A stretch of 20,306 bases of DNA from Gammaproteobacteria bacterium. GTDB lineage: Bacteria; Pseudomonadota; Gammaproteobacteria; Steroidobacterales; Steroidobacteraceae. A program made the translations under genes and the position numbers. The notes beneath the pieces were generated by a model. The model saw only the letters and a list, made by a program, of their open reading frames with translations, was not told where the DNA came from and ran no database searches. Shown here one piece after another: positions 7,398 through 13,940 of the stretch. The stretch is taken from positions 1 to 20,306 of the forward strand of contig JASHVF010000300.1 of assembly GCA_030039615.1 (NCBI GenBank), given 5' to 3'. Position 1 is the stretch's first letter; every line of letters begins with the position of its first letter.

Positions 7398-8163
7398 AGC
7401 TACTGCTCGCGCTGCGGTAGAGCACGTACAGTGCGCACAGGAACACCGCCGACGCGTACAGCCGGTGCAGCACGCGCTGCATGGCCGAGAGGTGACGCGC
7501 GAGGCGCGTGCCAGCGATACTGCCGAGAGCGCCGCCGCCGATGAATACCGCCGCCAGCGGCCAGTCGATCCAGTCCGAGCGCGCGTAATTTACGGCGGTG
7601 GTGAGGCCAAAGGCCGCCACCGCGACCAGTGCAGAGCCGACCGCGTCGAGAATGGGCAGCTGTGCGCCATACATGAGCGCCGGCACGATCAGGAAACCGC
7701 CGCCGATCCCGAAGAAACCGCTCACGGCCCCGGTCAGCGCACCGAGCAGCGCGAGCCGCGGCATGCTGGGCTCACGCGGCGGCGGTTCCGGCGGGCCTGA
7801 CGCGCGGGAGCTGCGCAGCATCACGCCAGCGACCACCAGCATCAAACCGGCGAAACACGCCAGCAACTTCGGGCCGGCGAGCGCTTTGCCGGCGAGCGAC
7901 CCGACCCAGGCACCGACGACCCCGACCGCGGCAAACAAGCCGGCGGTCCTCCAACGGACGGTTCCCAGGCGTGCGTGGCTCAGCAGGCCTGCGATGGCGT
8001 TGGCGGAGACGGCGAGTGCGCTCGTGCCAATGGCGCGGTGCGGGTCGCTGACGCCCACGGCGTAGACCATCAGTGGAACCGCCAGGATCGATCCGCCGCC
8101 GCCGATCAGACCGAGCGAGAAGCCGACGATCGCGCCGGCCGCGGCGTCGATGAGGTATTGCAA
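7393..8163 (-). CDS. TauE/SafE (TSUP) sulfur-oxyanion exporter
   Basis: The 256-residue membrane protein shows the internal duplication of the TSUP family: GLIGGGGSILAVPLMVY at 18-34 and GFFGIGGGFLIVPALMY at 149-165, each opening a four-helix bundle, joined by a Pro-rich loop (123-133). Family members move sulfite, sulfonates or sulfoacetate across the inner membrane. The adjacent thiosulfate-dehydrogenase-like cytochrome makes a sulfur oxyanion the likely cargo. The best start is TTG at 8163, six bases after the in-frame TAG of the cytochrome gene. No strong ribosome site is seen, so translation may depend on re-initiation. It is the last gene of the operon. Confidence 0.88.
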   Translation of the reverse strand: MQYLIDAAAGAIVGFSLGLIGGGGSILAVPLMVYAVGVSDPHRAIGTSALAVSANAIAGLLSHARLGTVRWRTAGLFAAVGVVGAWVGSLAGKALAGPKLLACFAGLMLVVAGVMLRSSRASGPPEPPPREPSMPRLALLGALTGAVSGFFGIGGGFLIVPALMYGAQLPILDAVGSALVAVAAFGLTTAVNYARSDWIDWPLAAVFIGGGALGSIAGTRLARHLSAMQRVLHRLYASAVFLCALYVLYRSASSSS

Positions 8164-8169
8164 GAGGAG

Positions 8170-9765
8170 CTAGCCGCCAGCGCTCGCCGCTCGGCGCAGG
8201 CGGCGGCCCGGGGGCACGGAATTGCTGCCGAGAACGTGGCCGTCGACGCGCTGCCCGTAAAGTGAGTTGTCGCTATCGTGGAAGCGACGGCGGGTCTCCT
8301 CAACGGTGCCGCTATAGCGCGGGTCCTGTGGGCGCTCATGGCTGTCGACGAACAGCGCCACGTCCCACGCGTCCTGATCCGTGAGCGAGTTGCCGAGACT
8401 GAACGGCATGTTGGCCTTGATGAAGCCCGCCGCGTTACTCACGCTGACCATGCCGGCACCCCAGTTGTAGGAGTCGGGACCCCAGAGCGCTGGGAAGCCC
8501 GGACTGCCGTCATTGGCGCTGCGACCCTCGCCGTTCCTGCCGTGGCACAGCGCGCACTTGTCTGCGTATACCGCCGCGCCCCTGGCCCGATCGGCGGCGA
8601 GGGCAGGCTTGGGCAGCTTGAGGTAGCCGCGGCCGGCAATGCCCGGATCGAGCGGCGCGCCACGCGCCATCCAGTAGGAGTAGCTCTCGAGTGCGACCAG
8701 CGCCGCATCTCCGAGCGGCGGCGCGCGGCCGTTCATGCTGTAACTGAAACAGCCCTGCAGCCGCTCTGCAAAGGTATTCACGTGGCCATTCTTGGCGCGA
8801 TACGCGGGGTACGACACGTATGCGGCCCACATCGGCGCAGAGCCAACGCGCCGTCCCTCATCGAGGTGACAGCTGGTGCAGCGCAGGCTGTTGCCGACGT
8901 AGCGGCCGGCGTAGCGACCCGGGTCGTCGAAGATATCGCGTCCGAGTCGTACCATCCTGCCGAAGCCGTCATCGGGGATCGGCTTATCGGCCGGCACGAA
9001 GACGCGCTCACCACCAGCGCCGCCGAGGCTCTCGATCCCGCCGGCATCCGCCTCGGGTGGCGGCGCCTGCCCGGTGTTCGCGGCGGCGGCTGCCGCGGGC
9101 GGCGCGGAACCGCCGACGGGGATGGCGCTGAAGTATTCGGACACCGCGCGCACGTCCTCGTCCGAGAGGCGGCTGGCGATCCTCTGCATCAGGCCGAGCG
9201 GGTCGCCCTGGCGCGCGCCCTGCTGCCAGGCGCGCAGCTGCGCAGTGAGATACGCCGCCGGCTGCGCCGCGAGCGGGGGGAATGCGGCACCGATGCCGCT
9301 GCCGCTCGCGCCGTGGCACTCAACGCAGCCTGGAATCTCCTGCGACCACCGGCCGCGAACCGCGAGCCGGTCATCCCGAGGCGCGGAAGCGGGCGCGGTT
9401 GGGTGCGCAGGCGCCTTGAGTCCGGCGTAGTAGTCGGTCGCCTGGGCGCGCGCGCGTGCGGCGAGCGAGCGGGCGAGCGGTGCCATGATCTCGCTCTTGC
9501 GCGTCCCGTCCGCGAAAGCCTCGAGCTGTTTGATCTGGTAAGCGGCGGACAGTCCCTGCAGTCGGGGATAGCCCGCCGCGGCGTCGCCTTCGCCCCGCCG
9601 CCCATGACACGCAGTGCACGAGGCCACAGCCTCGGGCGCGGATCGCGGCGTGGTGCCAGTCTGGGCGGCGCTCGTGGGCAGCGGCAACAGCGAGGCGACC
9701 AGGACCAGCAGCGCTGTTCGCAGTGCTGCGTCAGCGCGCCCCGGGAGCGTAGGGCTTGAATCCAT
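8170..9765 (-). CDS. tsdBA: Tetraheme c-type cytochrome, TsdB-TsdA-like fusion (thiosulfate dehydrogenase)
   Basis: The 531-residue periplasmic protein has a signal peptide (about 1-33) and four heme-binding CXXCH sites: 50-54, 147-151, 296-300 and 404-408. The first half resembles a diheme cytochrome c4/TsdB, with candidate axial methionines M94 and M193. A Pro/Ala linker (about 217-245) leads to a second half like TsdA: CTSCHLDEG, WAAYVSYPAYR, then RLQGCFSYSMNG, whose C339 matches the unusual cysteine heme ligand of TsdA, and M453 near the last heme. TsdA interconverts thiosulfate and tetrathionate; TsdB is its electron acceptor, and natural TsdBA fusions are known. The ATG at 9765 overlaps the upstream gene by 35 bases; a longer frame to 9915 lacks a signal sequence. 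The specific reaction is inferred. Confidence 0.85.
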   Translation of the reverse strand: MDSSPTLPGRADAALRTALLVLVASLLPLPTSAAQTGTTPRSAPEAVASCTACHGRRGEGDAAAGYPRLQGLSAAYQIKQLEAFADGTRKSEIMAPLARSLAARARAQATDYYAGLKAPAHPTAPASAPRDDRLAVRGRWSQEIPGCVECHGASGSGIGAAFPPLAAQPAAYLTAQLRAWQQGARQGDPLGLMQRIASRLSDEDVRAVSEYFSAIPVGGSAPPAAAAAANTGQAPPPEADAGGIESLGGAGGERVFVPADKPIPDDGFGRMVRLGRDIFDDPGRYAGRYVGNSLRCTSCHLDEGRRVGSAPMWAAYVSYPAYRAKNGHVNTFAERLQGCFSYSMNGRAPPLGDAALVALESYSYWMARGAPLDPGIAGRGYLKLPKPALAADRARGAAVYADKCALCHGRNGEGRSANDGSPGFPALWGPDSYNWGAGMVSVSNAAGFIKANMPFSLGNSLTDQDAWDVALFVDSHERPQDPRYSGTVEETRRRFHDSDNSLYGQRVDGHVLGSNSVPPGRRLRRAASAGG

Positions 9766-10774
9766 AACGCACAAAGATCGCGAGTGCCTCGGGCGAGCGC
9801 AGGAAATCGAGCCACTCCTTCGCGGCTTGCACATGGGCTGCGCCGCGCACCACTGCACCAGCGTACACCCCGGTGGCGTTCTGCGCGTCGGGGATGTCGA
9901 CGTGCGCGATCGCATGACCGATCTGCTCCTGAAACAGCGCTTCCGATCTCCAGGTCACGCCGGCCTCGACCCGGCACTGCATGAGCCACAGCGGGGTCTG
10001 GCGGTGGTGGATACGCGTCAGCCGCGTCGTGCCGTCGCTCACCTTGCTGCCGTAGACCGCCTGCACGAGAGCGGTGCCACCCGCCTTCTCGAGCGAGGCG
10101 CGGATCTGGCGCGCCACGCCCTCGAATTCAGGGTCCGGCATGGCAAGGCGTATTTCGGCCTTACCGAGATCGGCGAGAGTCGCAACATGCGCCGGATTGC
10201 CGCTCGGCACCATAATGGTAAGTGTGTTGGTCACATAGGGCACGGCCGGTCGCTCGAGCAGCCCGGCATCGATCTGGGCCTGCACGGCCTCGAGCCCGGC
10301 GAGGTAGAGATCGGGTTTGGCCGTCCACGTCATGTTGCCCACCGTGACCCGACCGCCGCGCTCGATCTGACGCACCAGAAGGCCGGGCGGAATGGTCTCC
10401 CAGTAGAGCCGGCCGCGGTACTGCGGATGGCGCGTCTCGAAGATCGCGACGAGCGGCGCCATGGCGAAGAAGTAGTTGCCGCCTACGTAGAGGACGAGGA
10501 GCGGATTCGCCGGGTCGCCGTGAAAATCGGCGAGTACGTCCGCATCCGGCACCGTGAACTCGAGACCGCGGTCGACCGCATCGTTGTTGGCGCCGTGTTG
10601 CCACGGAGGGAAAATCCCGTCGTCCCAGCGCCCGGGACAATCGCGGGACTGCATCGCCTGCGCGTCAGTCGCCGGCACCTGGGACTCGGCCGGACCTGAG
10701 AGCGCCGGCAATGCGCCCAGGGCGAGCAGTCCCGCGGCAACGCGACTCCCCAGGCGAGTACTTCTCAGGCCCAC
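9731..10774 (-). CDS. Periplasmic substrate-binding protein, ModA-like, without a transporter
   Basis: The 347-residue protein has a signal peptide (about 1-26) and a type 2 periplasmic-binding fold: GGNYFFAMAPLVAIFETRHP near 98-117, VTNTLTIMVPSGNPAH in the middle, and a C-terminal AKEWLDFLRSPEALAIFVRYGF of the kind seen in molybdate/tungstate-type binding proteins. Residues 45-65 (DCPGRWDDGIFPPWQHG) precede the fold and are unusual for ModA. No permease or ATPase gene is nearby; instead it lies in an operon with DsrE and cytochrome genes, so it may present a ligand to the redox enzyme. The ligand is unknown. The start is a GTG at 10774 without a clear ribosome site, 13 bases after the DsrE stop, so coupling is likely. 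Confidence 0.8.
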   Translation of the reverse strand: MGLRSTRLGSRVAAGLLALGALPALSGPAESQVPATDAQAMQSRDCPGRWDDGIFPPWQHGANNDAVDRGLEFTVPDADVLADFHGDPANPLLVLYVGGNYFFAMAPLVAIFETRHPQYRGRLYWETIPPGLLVRQIERGGRVTVGNMTWTAKPDLYLAGLEAVQAQIDAGLLERPAVPYVTNTLTIMVPSGNPAHVATLADLGKAEIRLAMPDPEFEGVARQIRASLEKAGGTALVQAVYGSKVSDGTTRLTRIHHRQTPLWLMQCRVEAGVTWRSEALFQEQIGHAIAHVDIPDAQNATGVYAGAVVRGAAHVQAAKEWLDFLRSPEALAIFVRYGFKPYAPGAR

Positions 10775-10787
10775 GAGCGGCGCGACT

Positions 10788-11345
10788 TCAGAAGAGCGGC
10801 ATCAGGCTATAGCCCTGTTGCTCGAGCGAGGTGATCGTCGTGATTGCGGAGAGAGCCACGGTGACCGACGGGTCGATCCACTCGTACTGATACTTGTGTT
10901 CGAGTACCGCCTGTCCGCACACCGCAACATCGACGCCGACCTTGCGCAGGCGCGCGATCACCGGGAGATTGGGATTGGCGACGCCGTAGGCCGCTTGGTA
11001 GTGAGCGTCGTCGAGCGCAACCGAGGTAGCCGCCCCATAGGCGACGGCCACGAACTTCAGGTGACTGAGCGGTACCCCGGCGGACACATAGAGATTCACC
11101 GCGCGCGCCACGCGTTCGATGGCCGGATTGACATCCTCGGCTGCCTTGGACGCAGCCGTCATCGCAAATACCACCTTGTAGGTCGCCTTGGGATCGGGTT
11201 GGTAGGCTCCCTTCGGAAGAGGATGCATCAGCCCGTAGCCCTCGATCGCAGGCGCGCTCGACAGGCCTGATTCATCGCCAGCCAGCGACGGCGCTGTGGC
11301 GAGTGCGCCGGCAATGACGACGAGAAGCAGGGGGGTTCGGTACAA
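10788..11345 (-). CDS. Secreted DsrE/DsrF-like sulfur-relay family protein
   Basis: The 185-residue protein begins with a signal peptide (MYRTPLLLVVIAGALATAPS, then a probable cleavage near residue 22), followed by a DsrE/DsrF/YchN-like alpha/beta domain. C143, in VAVCGQAVLEHKYQYEW, is the residue expected to carry sulfur. The ending, with ALSAITTITSLEQQGYSLMPLF, is typical of the family. DsrE proteins bind persulfide sulfur; this type appears to act in the periplasm. The start is TTG at 11345, preceded by GGAGAGAAGG, a strong ribosome site. It is the first gene of the sulfur operon. Confidence 0.85.
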   Translation of the reverse strand: MYRTPLLLVVIAGALATAPSLAGDESGLSSAPAIEGYGLMHPLPKGAYQPDPKATYKVVFAMTAASKAAEDVNPAIERVARAVNLYVSAGVPLSHLKFVAVAYGAATSVALDDAHYQAAYGVANPNLPVIARLRKVGVDVAVCGQAVLEHKYQYEWIDPSVTVALSAITTITSLEQQGYSLMPLF

Positions 11346-11416
11346 GTCCTTCTCTCCGCTGGTCCGGCCAAATACGCCCGGGTCACTCTAGCGGTTGCCC
11401 CGCGCGGTTTCCACAG

Positions 11417-11761
11417 TCAGATGGAGTTCCTGCTCTTGTGAGCCTGCTTGCCCACCACGCCGAACTCCGCGGGCAGACGCGCATAGACGAGACTCAGGTC
11501 CTCCTGTCGCAGACTCTCAAGCAGCCGGTCCGCCATCTCATTCGTCAGAATGAATTCGACCTCCATGGTCATCTCACCGGCGAGCTCGAAAAAGTGCTCC
11601 GAGTGCAGCACTCCGTGACGTCCGAAACCCTCGACGGCGCGAAATACCGATCCGCCGTGTACGCCCATCCCCCGTGCGTGCTGCAGCAGCCACTCGTAAA
11701 GCAGCTGATGCCGATGGCGGACGTTCTGATGGACGTAGAAGCGAAGGTAAGTCGCATTCAC
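11417..11761 (-). CDS. DUF190 family, PII-like small protein
   Basis: The 114-residue protein matches the DUF190 pattern: LRFYVHQNVRHRHQLLYEWLLQHARGMGVHGGSVFRAVEGFGRHG, then MTMEVEFILTNEMADRLLESL. The fold is PII-like and the function is not established. In many bacteria DUF190 genes sit next to crcB fluoride channel genes, which matters because a fluoride riboswitch lies about 800 bases away. The start is a GTG at 11761 with only a weak AAGG upstream; an ATG at 11757 is in another frame. It could be co-transcribed with the DsrE gene 71 bases downstream, but it makes more sense as part of the fluoride neighbourhood. Confidence 0.85.
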   Translation of the reverse strand: MNATYLRFYVHQNVRHRHQLLYEWLLQHARGMGVHGGSVFRAVEGFGRHGVLHSEHFFELAGEMTMEVEFILTNEMADRLLESLRQEDLSLVYARLPAEFGVVGKQAHKSRNSI

Positions 11762-11869
11762 GGGGTGTCAACCTTCGTAGCGGAGTGCCTGTCCCGGAAA
11801 GGCGTAAAATTCTAGCCCCTGGGGGGTGATGAGTCATCCCGAAACCGCGCTGAGGCGCAAGCCGTTCAA

Positions 11870-12478
11870 ATGACGCGCATAGTCCTGGTGCGACATGGAC
11901 ACGTCGAGGGGATCGTTCCGGAGCGCTTCCGCGGCCGCCGCGACATCGACCTGTCGGCTCTCGGCGTGCGACAGGCTCGAAACACCGCGCAGCGAATCGC
12001 GCGCCAGTGGCGCCCCGCGGCGATGTACAGCAGCCCGCTGAAGCGCTGCCTGCAAACCGCCGAGGAAGTCACTGCAGCGTGCGGTATCTCCGCAGCCGTG
12101 CTCGATGACCTGAACGACGTCCACTACGGCGCTTGGGAGTGGCGGACACACGAGGAGGTTCGTTCGCAATGGCCGGCGTTGTTCGAGCGCTGGTTCAGCG
12201 CTCCGCACCTCATGCGTTTCCCGAACGGTGAATCGCTTCAGGATCTCGTCGCGCGCGCGTCAAATGTTCTGCGTTTCATCTGCGAGCGCCACGAGCGCGA
12301 CACCGTAGTCGTGGTCGGGCACAGCAGCGGCAACCGGGCGCTGTTGCTGCAGACGCTCGATCAACCACTATCGGCCTATTGGCGGTTGGGACAGGATCCC
12401 TGCTGCGTCAGCGAGATCGAGATCCTCGAGCACGGCATCACGGTACGGCGTCTCAACGAGAGCTACCCGCTCGAGTGA
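11870..12478 (+). CDS. Histidine phosphatase family protein (phosphoglycerate mutase-like)
   Basis: The 202-residue cytoplasmic protein carries the branch 1 signature LVRHGHVEG with R8, H9 and G10, the partner arginine in SSPLKRCLQTAE, and the second catalytic histidine in VVVGHSSGNRALLLQ. The usual acid in the L-x-E-x-x-F-G motif appears as Asp (NDVHYGAWEW). Members dephosphorylate small phosphometabolites such as adenosylcobalamin precursors or sugar phosphates; no specific substrate can be assigned. The ATG is weakly supplied with a ribosome site (GAGG about 14 bases upstream). It lies before the fluoride riboswitch, so it is not under its control. Confidence 0.88.
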   Translation: MTRIVLVRHGHVEGIVPERFRGRRDIDLSALGVRQARNTAQRIARQWRPAAMYSSPLKRCLQTAEEVTAACGISAAVLDDLNDVHYGAWEWRTHEEVRSQWPALFERWFSAPHLMRFPNGESLQDLVARASNVLRFICERHERDTVVVVGHSSGNRALLLQTLDQPLSAYWRLGQDPCCVSEIEILEHGITVRRLNESYPLE

Positions 12479-12507
12479 GGGGATCTGAGGCAGGTGAGCG
12501 CCTCGTG

Positions 12508-12520
12508 CCCCTTCGCGGGG
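12508..12520 (+). terminator. Weak hairpin after the histidine phosphatase gene
   Basis: CCCC (12508-12511) and GGGG (12517-12520) close a five-base loop, and just upstream GAGGC and GCCTC (12487-12503 region) can form a second stem. They lie 30 bases after the stop codon and before the riboswitch promoter. No T-tract follows, so termination is uncertain. Confidence 0.25.
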
Positions 12521-12529
12521 TGGGGGCGA

Positions 12530-12558
12530 TTGACCCGCGGCGAATGATTTCGTACCGT
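12530..12558 (+). promoter_or_regulatory. Candidate promoter for the fluoride riboswitch transcript
   Basis: TTGACC (12530-12535) matches the -35 consensus at five of six positions. A spacer of exactly 17 bases leads to TACCGT (12553-12558), a poor but acceptable -10. Transcription would start near 12565, only a few bases before the aptamer, which is the spacing expected for a riboswitch leader. Confidence 0.5.
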
Positions 12559-12570
12559 CCTGCTCGTACC

Positions 12571-12635
12571 GGGGATGGGGTTCCCCTCTAACCGCCCGAT
12601 GGCTCGCGAGCCAGACGGCTGATGACCCCTACAGG
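12571..12635 (+). ncRNA. Fluoride riboswitch aptamer (crcB motif)
   Basis: The element shows the conserved fluoride-aptamer parts in order. P1 is GGGG (12571-12574) with CCCC (12583-12586), closing the loop ATGGGGTT. Next comes the joining segment CTAACCGCC (12588-12596). A second helix has GCC (12594-12596) with GGC (12617-12619), capped by a strong TGGCT/AGCCA hairpin (12600-12613). The 3' strand is CTGATGACCCCTAC (12619-12632), whose ACCCC (12625-12629) can form the pseudoknot with GGGGT of the P1 loop (12577-12581). The downstream gene is a cation:proton antiporter-type transporter, a partner class already known for this riboswitch. The match was made by eye; a covariance search with Rfam RF01734 was not run. 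Confidence 0.9.
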
Positions 12636-12689
12636 TGCAGCGACAGCTGCGGTAGGCGTCGTCGGCTGACGGTGGAGTGTCTCGCTCTG

Positions 12690-12707
12690 CCGCTCTATTG
12701 GAGGCGG
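12690..12707 (+). promoter_or_regulatory. Hairpin that would mask the ribosome binding site (riboswitch output)
   Basis: CCGCTC (12690-12695) can pair with GAGGCGG (12701-12707), with one bulged G, around a five-base loop. The 3' arm includes most of the GGAGG ribosome site (12700-12704) of the antiporter ATG at 12710. There is no T-tract terminator in the leader, so translational control is the simplest reading. Another hairpin, GCAGC/GCTGC (12637-12650), lies just after the aptamer. Confidence 0.45.
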
Positions 12708-12709
12708 AA

Positions 12710-13879
12710 ATGGCTACTGTCTGGCTTCACTCGGCCCTCTGGCTGGGCCTGGCTCTGCTTGCTTCCCTGATCTCAATCCGCGTCGCAGTGTCGGTTGCAC
12801 TCATCGAGATCGTCGTGGGTGCCGTCGCCGGCAACCTGGTCGATCTTCAGATTACCGATTGGGTCAACTTTCTCGCCGGCTTTGGCGCCATCCTGCTCAC
12901 GTTCCTCGCGGGAACCGAGATCGACCCGCGCATGGTGCGCAAACACTTCTGGTCGAGCATGACGATAGGAGTGGTGGGCTTCATCGCCCCCTATCTCGGG
13001 GTGCTGGCGTACGCCCACTGGCTGATCGGCTGGGACTGGCCGCAGGCACAGATAGCCGGGATTTCCCTTTCCACGACCTCGGTCGCGGTGGTCTACGCGG
13101 TGATGATCGAGACCGGCTTCAACAGGACGGAGATCGGCAAGATCATCCTGGCCGCCTGCTTCATAAACGACCTCGGTACCGTGCTGGCGCTCGGAGTGGT
13201 ATTCGCCCACTACGATCGCAGATTGTTGCTGTTCGGCGCGGTGTGCGCCGCGGTGTTGGTCATTCTGGCGCGGTACGCGCCCTGGATGTTCAGGCGCCTG
13301 GGAGCGCGCGTCAGCGAGCCGCAGACCAAGTTCGTCGCTCTGATCCTTCTCGGTCTGGGTGGGCTTGCAAGCATCGCAGGGAGCGAAGCGGTGCTGCCGG
13401 CCTATCTTGTCGGGATGGCGCTGGCACCGACGTTCCTGTCCGAACCTGAGCTACCCCACCGCATGCGGATCATAGCGTTCTCGATACTGACTCCCTTCTA
13501 CTTCCTGAAGGCGGGATCCCTGGTCGACGCTCGTGCGGTCGCGGCGGCATCCGGGCTGATCGTCGCTTTTCTCGCGATCAAGATGGCGACCAAGTTCATG
13601 GGAATCCTGCCACTGACCATCTATCACAAGTTCGACCGTCGCGAAGGAATGTATACGACCTTGCTGATGTCCACCGGACTCACGTTCGGCTCGATCTCCG
13701 CGCTTTTCGGGCTGACGAACAAGATCATCGATCAGAGCGAGTACACCGTGCTCGTGACTGCCGTGATCGGCAGCGCCGTGGTGCCGACGCTGATCGCGCA
13801 ACGGTGGTTTCAACCACGGTTCAAGCCGATCGCTGTGGACGTTGACGAGGCCAAGGAGGTGGCCGGGGAGGAGCCGTAG
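12710..13879 (+). CDS. Cation:proton antiporter-family membrane protein under a fluoride riboswitch
   Basis: The 389-residue integral membrane protein has roughly 11-13 hydrophobic segments and the Kef/NhaP-type antiporter layout: GFGAILLTFLAGTEIDP early on, SLSTTSVAVVYAVMIE and then an Asn-Asp pair in ACFINDLGTVLALG (the ND typical of electroneutral exchangers), a glycine-rich helix with GSEAVLPAYLVGMALAP, and LKAGSLVD and STGLTFGSISALFGL near the end. It lacks the C-terminal RCK domain of Kef channels. The ATG at 12710 has GGAGG five bases upstream; a GTG at 12677 is less likely. The fluoride aptamer in its leader implies induction by fluoride. Whether it moves fluoride or restores cation/proton balance during fluoride stress is not shown by sequence. 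Confidence 0.9.
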   Translation: MATVWLHSALWLGLALLASLISIRVAVSVALIEIVVGAVAGNLVDLQITDWVNFLAGFGAILLTFLAGTEIDPRMVRKHFWSSMTIGVVGFIAPYLGVLAYAHWLIGWDWPQAQIAGISLSTTSVAVVYAVMIETGFNRTEIGKIILAACFINDLGTVLALGVVFAHYDRRLLLFGAVCAAVLVILARYAPWMFRRLGARVSEPQTKFVALILLGLGGLASIAGSEAVLPAYLVGMALAPTFLSEPELPHRMRIIAFSILTPFYFLKAGSLVDARAVAAASGLIVAFLAIKMATKFMGILPLTIYHKFDRREGMYTTLLMSTGLTFGSISALFGLTNKIIDQSEYTVLVTAVIGSAVVPTLIAQRWFQPRFKPIAVDVDEAKEVAGEEP

Positions 13880-13940
13880 GTCGCGTTTGCGCACCTTGAC
13901 CCGCTTAGGCATGCTGCGACGCGAAGGCGAGGATCTGCTG

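Noticed and set aside
8278..9759. Long 493-codon plus-strand frame opposite the cytochrome gene
   Set aside because: It is antisense to a gene with four CXXCH motifs; its translation is Arg/Ala/Gly-rich with no family features, as expected for GC-rich shadow frames.
9766..9915. Longer N-terminus for the tetraheme cytochrome (start at 9915)
   Set aside because: It would bury the signal peptide behind 50 Arg/Ser-rich residues and overlap the binding-protein gene by 185 bases; the ATG at 9765 fits an exported cytochrome.
9614..10699. 361-codon plus-strand frame opposite the binding-protein gene
   Set aside because: It is a shadow of the minus-strand periplasmic binding protein, with no signal, motif or ribosome site of its own.
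11821..11875. Possible second fluoride aptamer before the histidine phosphatase (GGTGATGAG...AAACCGC)
   Set aside because: It shares the GATG and AACCGC words, but P1 pairs only with a bulge, and there is no downstream CTGATGAC..CCTAC strand or matching pseudoknot.
13895..13925. TTGACC at about 13897 as a separate promoter for the CocE gene
   Set aside because: No acceptable -10 lies 16-18 bases downstream, so it was not listed.
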